Positions 10,539-21,601 of a DNA stretch of 64,000 bases are shown here, one piece after another. Where the stretch lies: assembly GCA_030323885.1 (NCBI GenBank), contig CM059193.1:93798852-93862851 (forward strand), given 5' to 3'. Below the pieces are notes generated by a model. It was not told the DNA's origin. It saw only the letters and a program-made list of their open reading frames with translations, and did no database searches. The translations under genes and the position numbers were made by a program. Position 1 is the first letter of the stretch. Each line of letters opens with the position of its first letter. The DNA comes from Branchipolynoe longqiensis (Eukaryota > Annelida > Polychaeta > Phyllodocida > Polynoidae).

Positions 10539-11151
10539 AAGCTGAGATTCCTTCTACGCGGTATGTGGCATGCAGCATGCGGCATGCGGTATGCGAATGG
10601 GAAGATTCCTTCTACACGGTATGCGGCATGCGGCAGACGGCACATGACTGGCTATATTTAAAAAATAAAATCAGTATACAGCTCCTTACTGCACTGTATA
10701 TGACCAAATATTGGATTTATATCTATGTACTTTTTCGTAGGTCACATGGGGGTTCCTACCTTTATTATAACCAAATTATAGATAAGTATTCATATTTCTG
10801 TGCATATGGTAGCATTTTTAGCTTTCCCCTAACCGTATGTCTCCCGGTGCCCAGCTCACCATGTGTTTCCAATTAGCACCCCTCTGTGAGACTGTTCCGT
10901 AATGCTCAGTCGCCTCTCCTAGTGTTAAACTAATGGACACAACAGACTCAGGTTTCTATTCACACCCTGCGTGCCGCATACCGCATGCCGGACCGATCGC
11001 TACAGGGACCGATCGAGTTGTCGCATTCGCATTCGCTTTCGCATTCGCATACCGCATGTAAGGGGTTGCAGCCCATTGACTTCAAGGCGTTTCGATTTTT
11101 TGCCGCATTCGCATTCGCATACCGCATACCGCGTGTAAGGAATCCTAGCTT
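10539..11151. mobile_element. MITE-I copy 1 (613 bp)
   Basis: TIRs AAGCTGAGATTCC and GGAATCCTAGCTT. Both subterminal zones are packed with ATGCGG/GCATGC repeats (left GGTATGTGGCATGCAGCATG, right GCATTCGCATACCGCATACC). The interior contains a block shared with copies 2 and 4 (ATGACCAAATATTGG, ATCTATGTACTTTTTC, ACATGGGGGTTCCTACC). TA precedes the left end; the right flank has lost the matching T. Confidence 0.85.
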
Positions 11152-11839
11152 AAGTGGCTAAATCTAATAGTTGTGTAGCATCACACCCACCACAACCATT
11201 ATTTTGTGGTTTCTTTGTGACGGGTGTATTTATGCTGCCCATAACGGTTAAGTCTAATGAATTGTTTTCGCCGCTAGACAATAATAGTCTTGTGACCCCC
11301 CTTGCTTTTATCACTTTCAGTTGTTGTGTAGCTATCTACTGCATGCATTCTTTCTGTTTGTAAGTATTCTCCCACATCCCGTAAACCTCTGTGAGTTTGT
11401 TCGTTCTACATTCTACAACCATACACTAATGACAGTCACATAACTAACGTTGTTGGTAGCAAGCAGCTCACTGTGCAGTATGCTCTGTGAAAAAGGTCTT
11501 ATAAACAATTTCCACCAACAACCTGCCATCTGATAAGATGATATAAATACAACACAGTCTTTTTTTAAAGTTGAAAGAGACATGAAGTTAAATTGAAACA
11601 TCAACCATAAACAGGTGAGTTGAGAACAGACAGGAATTCTCCAAAGGACCCTGAGAGCAGTGTTGAAGAGCTGTGGGAGGATGATGGCATATTTGGAGAA
11701 CTTGATGTGTGCGGTTCGGCTCAGAGTGGACCTGTGTTCTTGTCTTCTTGCTTTTGTTTCTTCACAGCGACAGCTGGTCGACCCAGCACGCTCCCACTGT
11801 CTCACTCTCAGTGAAAATCGCCACCGGCACACCTCTCGC
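11152..11839. other. Tandem repeat remnant, then no recognisable feature
   Basis: 11157-11200 completes the about 83-bp repeat seen at 10385-10538. The rest is single-copy-looking with no convincing coding content on either strand. Confidence 0.4.
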
Positions 11840-11955
11840 TGCCATATCCTAGTAATACCGAACGCCAGGATATGTAGGACCAAGTACCTGTTATGTAACA
11901 TTGTAAGTCATTGGTTTGTCTTGGTCTGGGTTCGAACCCACGACCTCCCATAGTG
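11840..11955 (-). mobile_element. SINE-A head fragment
   Basis: Complement of the SINE-A 5' third: CATATCCTAGTAATACCGA, GTAAGTCATTGGTTTGTC and box-B-like GGGTTCGAACCCACGACCTC. The 3' body is absent. Confidence 0.75.
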
Positions 11956-12167
11956 AAACTCAGCTTGCTCCGTAGTTAGTTTGCAGGGATTCATTTGGAT
12001 GTTCAGGCATGAAGGTCACCACTGGGGAGCTGCCGATTGAAATCACACTACCATATATGGTCAAAGTAAATTCAAATAAAACACGCATGTAATGAGAATA
12101 TGCAATCTACTCCACTGAGTGGGGGGAACTGGGATTGAACACATCTACTAAAGCGGGATCTACCATA

Positions 12168-12472
12168 TTTGTAGATCATTGGATTCGAACCCATGGATTC
12201 GAACCGTGGTCAAGTCAAACTAATGACTTAATAATTGATACTTGTCGCTTCCTAGCCAGGCGCTCGGCATTATTAAGATAGGACAAGGACTGGTTTGGCT
12301 CAGTGTCGGGATAATGTGACTGAGTGGGATATCAGGTCATGGCGCTGGTGGCCTGGCCTCACAGTGGGGCAGAACTATAAAGTCACCATAAGTGTGCACT
12401 GTCACAAGTCAGTACCTATCCTGATATGACCTTAGATGTTGCCAGGACATAAATCTCCAACAACCAACCAAC
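12168..12472 (+). mobile_element. SINE-A copy with duplicated box B
   Basis: The head carries two successive box-B-like blocks, GGATTCGAACCCATGGATTC and GAACCG, followed by the normal body and the tail AAATCTCCAACAACCAACC. The first half of the tRNA head is truncated. Confidence 0.88.
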
Positions 12473-12731
12473 ATCTACTCAAGCATCTACACAGAAAGCT
12501 CCCCAATCTACCTTTTGTTTCCCAGCATTAACCAACACACATGGAGTCAGTTTGGATTTATAGAGCTTCCCGGCAGCATGTGGACTTTCATCTGCCGATA
12601 ATCAAGAACCTGGTGTCTGGCAGGCGTTATCAAATTGTCTTCTAATATAAAACATAGGGCCAGCTTACATCGCTCCAAAATGACTCAGTGAACTTAGTCA
12701 AATAAAAACTCAACTTGATTGTTTTTTTGTG

Positions 12732-12732
<1 letters not shown>
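12473..12732. other. No recognisable feature
   Basis: Ordinary sequence leading into the CA microsatellite. Confidence 0.3.

Positions 12733-12808
<76 letters not shown>
12733..12808. repeat. (AC)n microsatellite
   Basis: About 37 perfect AC dinucleotides, followed by CATCATCATCATC. Confidence 0.97.
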
Positions 12809-12816
<8 letters not shown>

Positions 12817-13437
12817 TCATCATCATCATGCTCTCGGTTGCGATGCGACAAAGACTGCTTTCATTACTTGACTGCCGCTCTCCATTTAGCTCTCTGCTGT
12901 GAGAGTGATGTCCATGATTCGGTCTTAATGTCTCACAGCTTCAGGTTTCTCTTGATCATTTCATGAAAGCTGCCTGCAAAAGTGCTGCTGGCTTTTGCAA
13001 GTTACCAGCGGCACTCTCTCAGGGAGCAAATAGAGGTTTCACACTGGCAAGAACATCTCCAGACAGGCGCAAAACTATTTGTCCCTGCAGTGGCTGGTCG
13101 GGAGATGTTAGGAGTTCCATATATCAAGTATTCGGTTCTGTCAAGAACCTGTACCACAAGGCAGTGGTTTACAACTCTGCACACATACACACACACATAC
13201 ACCCCCACACACATACACCCACACACACACATCTGTCCCCTCCTCTCTCCTACACATTAATTGTGATTACAAGTTACAATGTGCCCATTGTAGTATTGTG
13301 GGACTCGTAAGGGAAACTTGAGAACAATGACAGGGTTTATTGGAAGGTTCACGTTAATAAAAACAATTTAAGAGAGGAAAAAGAAAGATGGGAGTGTTTC
13401 AGCACGAAGTAGTTTTTGGCAAAAGAAGGATGAAGAT
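12809..13437. other. Unassigned sequence with CA-rich stretch
   Basis: Contains CA/ACAC repeats at 13180-13235. The block at 12960-13175 has balanced composition and open plus-strand frames, but no recognisable protein motif. It could be a fragment of an uncharacterised repeat. Confidence 0.35.
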
Positions 13438-13462
13438 GATCATCATCACCACGGTGGTTGTA

Positions 13463-13463
13463 G

Positions 13464-13504
<41 letters not shown>

Positions 13505-13506
13505 GT
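13463..13506. repeat. (GAT)n microsatellite
   Basis: About 13 GAT units, flanked by GTGGTTGTAGT and GGTGGTAGG. Confidence 0.95.
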
Positions 13507-13761
13507 GGTAGGTGGTTTACACAGTGTCGGCAGTAAGGCTATATTCACGCCCCAAAATAGGTATAATTTATTCTGTCAATCTATTTTTTCTAGAACTTAA
13601 CATGTGTCCAAAAAAGCCCAAATTTCTGTGCAAATGACATTGATTGGCAAAAGGATAAATATACTTCGTGCTCTTGTGGAACAAAGCTATAACAACAACA
13701 TGGCTAAGCCATAGCAATGACCTAAATAGGTCAGAACTGCACTACTACACTGTACATGGAC

Positions 13762-14482
13762 TAGATAAAGGATTCAGCCTGTACTGTTCGACACAGTAAG
13801 GGGAAAAGAACAACTCATTAGAAAACTGGCGAAAGGCTGGGCGAATGAAATGAGCACATACATTCTTAACTTAAGAAGCAAAATCAATTGTTCACATACT
13901 TTTTTATATTCATGTGCTACTTTTGAATTGTTAAATAAATTATATTATGTACCTTAATAGACTAAAACTCAAATTGAGAGCATTCTTGGGTCGACATCTT
14001 GCTTGTTTACATCCTCTGCCATTTCACCAACTCTACAACAATATAGGTGGACACTGGATGCTGGAACCAGACACTCCACTTCCTGTTGCAAACTAAAACA
14101 GTTGTCAATTTTGAGGGGAGCGGGATGCAGCTCAGGCCATAGAGTGTCGACCTGTACTCCATTCTTTTCAGTGGATTCATTTGCAGTCTGGGCTATTTTC
14201 TGTTCCAACCAGTGGCCCACAACTGGTTCATCAAAGGTTGCGGTATCTGCTGTCCTGTCTGTGGGAAAGTGCATATACAAGACCCCTTGCTGCTTATCGG
14301 AAAGAGTAGTCTATGTGGCGGCAGTGGGTTTCCTCCAAAGAAATATGTCAGAATGACCATATGTTTGACGTCCAATAGCCGATGATAAAAAGCGATGTGC
14401 TCTAGAGTCGTTGTTGAATAAAACCTTACTTTACACTGTTGTCATTCACTCCTACACTGGGTAGGTGTGAATCTTTTATCTA
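13762..14482. mobile_element. MITE-9 copy 2, carrying a nested SINE-D
   Basis: TIR ends TAGATAAAGGATTCAGCC and GTGAATCTTTTATCTA. They are flanked by the perfect 9-bp duplication TACATGGAC at 13753-13761 and 14483-14491. The copy is enlarged to 721 bp because a SINE-D lies inside it (about 14110-14432). The interior otherwise resembles the other MITE-9 copies (TTTCACCAACTCT, CACTTCCTGTTGCA) but is the most diverged. Confidence 0.9.
14110..14432 (+). mobile_element. SINE-D copy
   Basis: Head with tRNA-like GGGATGCAGCTCAGGCCATA, then the body CTATTTTCTGTTCCAACCAG, CCTGTCTGTGGGAAAGTGC, ATATACAAGACCCCTTGCTG and TTTGACGTCCAATAGCCGAT. It ends near GAGTCGTTGTTGAATAAAAC. I associate this body with a SINE widespread in molluscan genomes (recalled, not searched), and it is the main basis for the organism guess. 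It is nested in MITE-9 copy 2, so it is younger than that insertion. Confidence 0.82.
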
Positions 14483-14492
14483 TACATGGACA

Positions 14493-14693
14493 TACAGGAC
14501 CTCTCTAACCGACCACCTCCACAGATCGCCCAAGCCCCTATATCGATCGTTTTGTTTTATTGGATCCCAAATGGTCGCTCATACAAAACCATTGTAGCAA
14601 TTTTTTTTAAACCCTCCCTAAAGTGACTACCTCCCTAAATGGACCATTTAAAGTCGGTCCCATGGTCGGTCGGTTTAGAGAGGTTTGACTGTA
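14493..14693. mobile_element. MITE-E copy 1 (pogo/Tigger-like ends)
   Basis: Left end TACAGGACCTCTCTAACCGA and right end GGTTTAGAGAGGTTTGACTGTA (shown in part) are inverted. TA at each end is the likely target duplication. The interior shares CTCCCTAAATGGACCA and TTAAAGTCGGTCCCATGGTC with the copy at 55.48 kb. The CAGT...CCTCTCTA type of terminus and TA target fit the pogo branch of Tc1/mariner. There is no coding capacity. Confidence 0.8.
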
Positions 14694-14887
14694 CTACTCC
14701 ACACCCAGCACACGGACACAAGAAGCCACGTGACACGTGATGCGGAACAAAGACGTACCTGTGCAGCTCCCTAACCTCCTCCAGCATGTACAATCCAACA
14801 CCCAGGAGAACAGGCTCCCTGACGCGCCTCCTCCCCACCGTGTAAGTATGGCGACAGGCAGCCCGCAGCGCCCTCTATGTACCCTGT

Positions 14888-15575
14888 CTGGTAGCGCCAC
14901 CAGCCGCCGTCGTGGTGTGTGGTGGTGTGGTGATGTGTGGTGGGGGTGTGCTGTGTGGTGTGTGGTGATGTGGTGATGCGTGGTGTGGTGGTGGTGTGTG
15001 GTGGTGGTGTGGTGATGTGTGGTGTTGGTGTGTGGTGTGGTGTGTGGTGGTGCTGTGGTGATGTGTGGTGTGGTGGTGTGTGGTGTGGTGGTGGTGTGGT
15101 AGTGGTGGTGGTGTGGTAGTGGTGGTGGTGTGGTAGTGGTGGTGCTGTGGTGTGTGGTAGTGGTGTGTGGTGGTGTGGTGGTGGTGGTATGTGGTGGTGG
15201 TGGTATGTGATGGTGGTGTGTGGTGGTGTGGTGGTGGTATGTGGTATGTGGTGGTGTGGTGTGTGGTGGTGTGGTGGTGGTGGTGGTGGTGTGTGGTGTG
15301 GTGATGGTGGTGGTGTGGTGGTGGTGATGGTGGTATGTGGTGGTGGTGTGGTGGTGGTGGTGTTGTGGTGGTGGTGGTGGTAGTTGTCTGGTATGGTGAG
15401 GTGATGGTGGTGGTGTGGTGGTAGTAGTGTGGTGTGGTGATGGTAGTAGTTGTGTGGTGTGGTGATGGTGGTGTGGTGGTGGTGGTGGTGGTGGTGGTGT
15501 TGTGGTGGTGGTGGTAGTTGTGTAGTGTGATGATGGTGGTGGTAGTTGTGTGGTGTTTGTGGTGGTGGTTAGTCC
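14888..15575. repeat. (GTGGTG)n satellite
   Basis: About 690 bp of GTGGTGTGGTGATG-type repeats on the plus strand. The reverse complement (CCACCA) gives an open His/Thr/Pro-rich frame of several hundred codons, which is a composition artefact. Confidence 0.93.
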
Positions 15576-15820
15576 CCAGAGCCCCACTGACTGGCCTCTC
15601 CAGGCTACTCCAGTGTTTAACAGCCTGGCACTGTGTCCCCGTGCTTTACTGCCCCCCCCCCTCCCCCCACCAAACACACTCACACACCCACACTCTCCAG
15701 TGCAGCCTCCTGTGTGGGGGATGGAAGTGACCGGAGAGTTTGTGTGTGGAGATGGACACTCACACTCACACTGTCACAGAGGCCGATGTCTGACCGCTGG
15801 TTACTGGCAGGGCGGTAGTG
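15576..15820. other. Short complex sequence between satellites
   Basis: Ordinary-complexity spacer with a C-run (15651-15668) and CACACT repeats. No gene is recognised. Confidence 0.4.
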
Positions 15821-16091
15821 GTGGGTGGTGGTGATGGGTGGTGATGGGTGGTGGTGGTTGGTGGTGGTGGTGGTGGAGGAGGTGTGAGGAGTTGTGAGGT
15901 GGAGGGGGAGTGGAGGAGGAGGAGGAGGAGTAGGTGGAGGAGGAGGAGGAGGAGGAGGAGGAGGAGGTGGAGGGGGGAGGAGGACGGAAGTGGAAGAGGA
16001 GGAGAAGGAGGAGGAGGAGGAGGAAATGGAGGAATGGGAGGAGGATGAGGAGAGGAGGAGGAGGAGGGGGGGGGAGGAGGAGGAGATGTTT
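15821..16091. repeat. (GGT/GGA)n trinucleotide array
   Basis: GGTGGT repeats pass into (GGAGGA)n up to the SINE-A insertion at 16092. The same purine array continues on the far side at 16447, so the SINE split a pre-existing array. Confidence 0.93.
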
Positions 16092-16446
16092 TCTTTGTTT
16101 GTTTGTTGTTGTTTTACGTTCTAGCAACATCTAAGGTCATATCAGGGTGGGAACCAACTTGTGCGCACTCATGGTGACTTTATAGTGCTGCCCCACTGGG
16201 AAACCAGGCCACCAGCACCATGACCTGATATCCCACTCAGTCACATTATCCTGACACTGAGCCAACCAGTCCTTGCCCTATCCTAATAATGTTGAGTGCC
16301 AGGCTAGGAAGCGACAAGTATCAATTTTTAAGTTATTGGTTTGACTCGACCAGGATTTGAACCCACAACTCATGGGGGGTTCGGATCTCCCGATTTCCCA
16401 AAACAGGAGACGGATGCTCTACTCATTCGGCCACCCAGTCTGGTCG
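16092..16446 (-). mobile_element. SINE-A full-length copy inserted in GGA array
   Basis: Minus-strand copy: tail TTTGTTGTTGTTTTACG (16098 on), full body, and head ending GGCCACCCAGTCTGGTC. GGAGGAGG lies on both sides, so any target duplication is masked by the array. Confidence 0.92.
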
Positions 16447-17330
16447 GAGGAGGAGAAGGAGGTGGAGGAGATGATGGTGGAGAAAGTGGACGAGGAGGTG
16501 GAGGGAGCAGGAGGAGGAGGTGGAGGGGGACGAGGAGGAGGTGGTGGTGGTGGTGGTGGTGGAGGAGGAGGAGGAGGAGGAGGAGGAGGAGGAGGAGGGG
16601 AGGAGGAGGAGGTGGAGGGAGGGGTGGAGGAGGAGTGTGTAGGAGGTGGTGGGGGAGGGAGGAGGGAGGAGGAAGGAGGGGTGGTGGGTGTTGGATGGAT
16701 GGTTGTTTGTTTGTTTATTGTTGTTTTATTGGTGGTGGTTGTAGCTGGGGTGGTGGTGCGTTGTGTGGTGTGGTGGTGGTGGTGGAGGAGGAGGAGGGGG
16801 GGGGAGGAGGAGGAGGAGGAGGAGGGGCGGAGGAGGAGGAGGAGGAGGAGGAGGAGGAGGAGGAGGAGGAGGAGGAGGAGGAGGAGGAGGAGGATGGTGG
16901 AGCGGTGGCAGTGCTGGTGGAGGAGGTGGTGGTGGATGAGGAGGAGGTGGTGGTGTTGATGGATGGTGGTTGGTAATGGTTATTGATGGTATTATTGGTG
17001 ATGGTTGTGCTGCTGCTGCTGCTGCTGCGTTGTGGTGGTGGTGGTGGTGGTGGTGGAGGAGGAGGAGGAGTAGGAGGAGGAGGAGGAGGATGGTGGAGCC
17101 GTGGCAGTGCTGGTGGAAGAGGTGGCGGTGGATGAGGAGGAAGTGGTGGTGTTGATGGATGGTCGTTGGTAGTGGTTATTGATGGTATTATTGGTGATGG
17201 TTGTGTTGCTGCTGCGTTGTGGAGGTGGTGGTGGTGGTTGTGTGTGAGGAATGGTGGTGGTGGTGGTGTATATGTGTGGTGAGGGGGTGATGGTGGTGTG
17301 TGTGTGGTGTTGTTAATAGTTAATGGGGCC
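16447..17330. repeat. (GGA/GGT/GCT)n trinucleotide array
   Basis: Long GGAGGA and GGTGGT array. A larger unit of about 200 bp is repeated (GATGGTGGAGC...GTTGATGGATGG...GGTATTATTGGTGATGGTTG, seen from about 16890 and again from about 17085). Polyglycine, polyserine and polyproline open frames here are artefacts. Confidence 0.92.
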
Positions 17331-17646
17331 ACCGGATGCGGTGGCCGAATCGGCAGAGCGCAGGCTTCCCATGTGGAAGTTCAGGAGTTCGAACCCAATT
17401 CAAGTCAAACCGATGACTTATAAAATTGATACTCGTGGCTATCTAGCCTAGCACTCAGCTTTAATAGGATAGGGCAAGGACTGGTTAGCACAGTACCAGG
17501 ATAATGTGACGTGTGGGATGTCAGGTCATGGTGCCTGGGGCCTGATTTCCCAGTGGGGCAGCACTATAAAGTTACACACTGTCACAAGTCAGTAACCGTC
17601 ACGATATGACCTTAGATGTTGCCAGGACGTAAAACAAACAAACAAA
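17331..17646 (+). mobile_element. SINE-A full-length copy
   Basis: Head GGATGCGGTGGCCGAATCGG with box-B-like GGAGTTCGAACCC, complete body, tail GTAAAACAAACAAACAAA. Confidence 0.92.
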
Positions 17647-18059
17647 TGGTTTGATGGGGAGGGTAGATGTAGTTCGCACCCTGCGACAAACAACAGGCCG
17701 ACAGCCAGGACAACATGTGAAACAGTGACTAGAGCTGTGTTTAGGTGACCTCAGTCACGTGGTCCCCCTTCACCCCCCGGTCCCCAGCCACCCACGTGGT
17801 CCATTCCGATACATACTACTTCATGGCCTCTCCGTTGACGGCTGTGAAGCAGGGTTTCCTGGTGAGGAGGTATGCGCTGTAAGGGGACGTCCAAAGTTGT
17901 CATCATTTTCACAGTCGTACAAAGCGTACGACGGGGGAGGGGGGGGGGGGGGGGGGAGACTTTTAGCCTTAAATAAAATGATGATTTAAAAATTGGCACT
18001 GTAGTAGACTGCCCTGCCTTCTGACAGTGAGCCACATAGAGTGTGGATAGAGTGATTGC
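17647..18059. other. No recognisable feature
   Basis: Includes a G-run of about 18 bases near 17939. No gene or inverted ends are seen. Confidence 0.35.
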
Positions 18060-18178
18060 ATCAGGGTGCCTAGGTAGTGTAATAGTTAGCACACTAGCCC
18101 TGGAATAGCAAGGTGTGTGGGTTTGAATCATGCGCTAGGCATAATATTTTCCATTTTCATCACCCCCATGATAGTACA
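18060..18178 (+). mobile_element. Repeat-P copy (tRNA-like core)
   Basis: GATTGCATCAGGGTGCCTAG, GTAGTGTAATAGTTAGCAC and box-B-like GTGGGTTTGAATCATGC are followed by GCTAGGCATAATATTTTCC and CATTTTCATCACCCCCATGA. It matches the other Repeat-P copies, including the block upstream of the tRNA-like core. Confidence 0.8.
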
Positions 18179-18312
18179 CCAGGCTAGGTAGTGACACATG
18201 AATTTTTTAAGTTATTGGTTTGACCCAACCATGGTTCAAACACGGGGTGGGGGGTGTTTGAATCCCAAAATGGGAGGCGGGCACTCAATGCCTTCGACCA
18301 CCCCAACTGGGT
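18179..18312 (-). mobile_element. SINE-A head fragment
   Basis: Complement of a SINE-A head and start of body (CAGGCTAGGTAGTGACA, AAGTTATTGGTTTGACCC, TTCGACCACCCCAACTGG). It abuts Repeat-P. Confidence 0.7.
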
Positions 18313-18423
18313 GTGTAGTAAAATGGCGATGTGTACTACTTTGGGGGAGGGAGAGGAGTGGGGAGAGGAGTGGGGAGAGGGAGAGTGAGAGGGAGGGGGG
18401 GTCTGGTAAAGTAGTACTGTGTG

Positions 18424-18716
18424 TAGATCGTGGGGTCGTGGGTTCGAACCCTAGTCGAGTCAAACCAATGACTTAAAAATTGATACTTGTCGCTTCCTAG
18501 CCAGGCACTTGGCATTATTAGGACAGGGCAAGGACTGGTGTGCTCAGTGTCAGGATAATGTGACTGAGTGGGGAACCAGGTCATGGTTCCGGTGGCCTGG
18601 TTTCCCAGTGGGACAGCACTATAAAGTCGCCATGAGTGCGCACTGGTACAAGTCGGTACCCGTCCTGCTATGACCTTAGATGTTGTTAGGATGTAAAACA
18701 ACAACAAACAAACAAA
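18424..18716 (+). mobile_element. SINE-A copy, head truncated
   Basis: Begins in the variable arm (GTAGATCGTGGGGTCGTGGG), with box B GGGTTCGAACCC, full body and tail AAAACAACAACAAACAAACAA. Confidence 0.9.
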
Positions 18717-18928
18717 CTGTGTGTACTACGTTGAACATGTTGACAGCTTAGGACGGCCCCAGACTCCAGTGTGTAGGATCACTGACGACCGTGTGGGGCA
18801 CTGGGCCCTCATTTGGGTGGGGGGTGTGTTGTTTTGGGTTGTGGTTGTGGTTGTTGGGGGGTTTGGTTGGTGTGGGTGGCTCTGTCACTCACTGCCCACC
18901 AGGGGGCGCGCAGCCGCACACATTGGTG

Positions 18929-19096
18929 GAATTTCACGTCCTAGCAACATCTAAGGTCATATCAGGACGGGTTCCGACTTGTGACAGTGCGGACACATTG
19001 GGTTGTTTGGTGGAGTTTCATGTCCTAGCAACAACTAATCTCATACTCATAGCAGGACAGTGCGCACTCATGGCGACTTTATAGTGCTGCCTCAGT
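18929..19096 (-). mobile_element. Two tandem SINE-A tail fragments
   Basis: TTTCACGTCCTAGCAACATC at 18929 and TTTCATGTCCTAGCAACAAC at 19016 each begin a tail-end piece. The second extends to GACTTTATAGTGCTGCC. Duplicated tails in the same orientation resemble the start of the 131-bp array at 24.4 kb. Confidence 0.75.
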
Positions 19097-19234
19097 GTCT
19101 AGATAGCTGCAATTTGAACCCACCATCCCTGACATGTCCACCTCCCTTGACTTAGCCCATGTGTATACTACGTACGTTAAACCAAGCATGGTGGAACCAG
19201 GGATAAAAGCGGTGTCCAGTAAAAACCGTGTAAA

Positions 19235-19375
19235 TCAAGTCGAGTTTATTACACTGACAGCAAATTTCCGCGATTTCTCCCATAGACTTAGCACTGTCAG
19301 GGATAGCACTGTCAGGGAATCGCTGGAAAATGCCGGAAGTCAGGTTTCAACTAGCCTTGTTGTGATTGTATTATC
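19235..19375. repeat. Dispersed repeat shared with the window's 3' end
   Basis: TCTCCCATAGACTTAGCA, GTCAGGGAATCG and CCGGAAGTCAGGTTTC match 63770-63860 in order. The family is unknown. Confidence 0.65.
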
Positions 19376-19399
19376 GCCCATACCTAACTCGTTCATGTT

Positions 19400-19446
19400 T
19401 GGGCTTATGTTCTAGCACCATCTAAGGTCATATAAGAACGGGATTC
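19400..19446 (-). mobile_element. SINE-A tail fragment
   Basis: TTATGTTCTAGCACCATCTA then AGGTCATATAAGAACGGG matches the complement of the SINE-A 3' end. Confidence 0.6.
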
Positions 19447-19608
19447 AAACTACCCAACTGTTGTCAAAAACATCCCATTTAAATAAATGTTGTTTAACGT
19501 TAATCGGTAAATCTAAAAAATCTCGGAAATCTGGGAAACTGGGGACATTTTTCATCCACGAGAACTGACTCGAAGAAATACGTCACATGCTCTATCATTC
19601 GCCCCCTG

Positions 19609-20097
19609 CCGGTGTCACGGTTTAAAACCCCGGCCCGATCGCAGCCCCTGCCGTGGCCTCTGCGCATGCGCAGAGGTTGTAAACAGGCTGCAGAACGAAT
19701 ACACACTGCCAGTGTCTATTAAAGTGTAATAGAAATGCACAATCCTAACCATATAAATTTAATATAATCTATCCGTCGAATATGTTTTCTATATGTGTAC
19801 CAAGCAGCTTGTTTCTAAGTGGTGTAGCTTTAGAGATATTTCACTTTTTCTGTATGAAGATTGCACTGACACTCAGAATATCCCAATTTCACTATTATCT
19901 CAGTTTTTAATACTTTCAGTATAAATTGCTCTTAGGTTACATTAAATACTTCAGATCTTCCTCTTCAATCGCGCATTAAGATATTTTTAATCGATCCAAT
20001 GAAAGCTTTTAAATTTATTTTACAAAAATAAATGCTTAGTCAACTGTCTTCACGGCAGGGGCTGCGATCGGGCCGGGGTTTTATACCATGACACCGG
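19609..20097. mobile_element. TIR element N (489 bp)
   Basis: Inverted repeats of about 47 bp at 19609-19655 and 20051-20097 (outer CCGGTGTCACGG, inner CGATCGCAGCCCCTGCCGTG), differing at only a few positions. The interior has a perfect 20-bp palindrome at 19657-19676 and, at about 19785-19865, a block also found in element O and near 35.3 kb. No transposase and no clear target duplication. Confidence 0.8.
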
Positions 20098-20325
20098 TAA
20101 CAGCCTTCCTGGCCAAATGTCGTCTGCTTCCATCTGTCGCTGGTTCCTGGCATCTCAGCGGCCACTCACCGCGTCCCACCGAGACCCAGCGAAGGGCAGC
20201 TGTCCCTCCAAAGCGGATGTGCTGGGAGAGGGTGGGGTGCGTAAGCCAGTGTTAAGGCAACCAAGAATCTGGCTGGAGATCGTTCCGATATTGTTTGAGA
20301 TTTAGCGCGGATCCAAGCAGTGACG

Positions 20326-20668
20326 ATGGTTGGTTATTGGAGTTTTACGTCCTGGCAACACCTAAGGTCATATCAGGACGAGTATTGACTTGTGACAGTG
20401 CACACTCATGGTGACTTTATAGTGCTGTGCAACTGGCCGACCAGGCCACCAGCACCTTGACCTGATAATAATATCCTACTCAGTTACATTATCCTGACAC
20501 TGAGCCAACCAGTCCTTGCCCTCACCCTAATAATGCAAGTGCCTGGCTAGGAAACGACAGGTACCAATTTTTAAGGTTTGACTTGACCAGGGTCCATGGG
20601 TTCGAATCCCACGATCTACCAAAACGGGAGACGGACGCTCAACTCATTTGGCCAACCTGTTTTGTCCC
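20326..20668 (-). mobile_element. SINE-A full-length copy
   Basis: Tail TTGGAGTTTTACGTCCTGGC, body, and head with box-B-like GGGTTCGAATCCCACGATC ending at GGCCAACCTGTTTTGTC. Confidence 0.9.
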
Positions 20669-20733
20669 CAAGTAGTGAGTATTAGTTGAGTTCACTGAGT
20701 TTTAACCAAATAAACACCTAGATGGGCCATAGG

Positions 20734-21153
20734 TAGATAAAAGATTCACCCGGTACTTGTGTCGAACACAGGTGAAGACCAGCTTTATATAAAAACGGTA
20801 GAAAAATCGGGCTAATGAAATGAGTCGTTATGAGAGCCTAATTTCACAATCTAAGAAGCAAGATTTATTCTTTGTATATGTCTTCATATTTCCCCGCTAC
20901 CTTTGAGTTGAAAAATATAATAAAACATTTAGTTTAATAAGATTTAAAAGTGAAATCGATGGTGTTCTGTGGCCGCCATTTTGTCTTTTTGCATTCTCTC
21001 CCGTTTCACCAACTCTGTGCCTATATATGTAGCCATTTGATCCTGGAACCACAGTTTCTAGTTCATGACCCATACTAAAGCTATTTTCGACCATATTTAG
21101 ACTACGTTGTCCTTCACCCGTGTACTGCGAGTACCGGGTGAATCTTTTATCTA
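20734..21153. mobile_element. MITE-9 copy 3 (420 bp, intact)
   Basis: TIRs TAGATAAAAGATTCACCCGG and CCGGGTGAATCTTTTATCTA. The perfect 9-bp duplication GGCCATAGG lies at 20725-20733 and 21154-21162. This is the cleanest copy in the window. The interior has no open frame of transposase type. Confidence 0.95.
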
Positions 21154-21195
21154 GGCCATAGGATGTGTACATTAGCAACCACAAGGGTTTCTCAT

Positions 21196-21353
21196 ATAAC
21201 CAGACAAGGTGGCCAAATGAGCTGAGTGCCCGCTTCCATTGTGGCAAGTCGTGGGATTTGTACATCAGGTTTCAATGCAGGTCAAGTCAAATGAATGATT
21301 TTAAAATGTATACTTGTCGACACCTAGCCAGGCGTTCGACATTACTAGAAGCA
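21196..21353 (+). mobile_element. SINE-A head fragment
   Basis: Head CCAGACAAGGTGGCCAAATG, then AGTCAAATGAATGA and CACCTAGCCAGGCGTTCGAC. Truncated in the body. Confidence 0.75.
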
Positions 21354-21601
21354 TTAGAATGAGGAAGAGTATGAAGACCAATTGTAGGCGATTGAAATTT
21401 TCTTAGACGGTATAATACATAATATGCGTAAACAATTCAAAATGGCTGTTGGACTATTCGGAGATTTCATAGGTCCCAATGCATAGATGCACGTAAAAGT
21501 GAATTAGTCCATGCACCAATATGCATGCGCAAAATGACATGCGCAGTATGACATGCACACACTAAGTTCTTTTATGGAATGTGAGCTTAAAGTGGCATAA
21601 T

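Noticed and set aside
14694..17332. Long His/Thr/Pro, Gly/Arg and Ser/Pro frames
   Set aside because: Pure trinucleotide arrays (GTG, GGA) without any motif; open on both strands.
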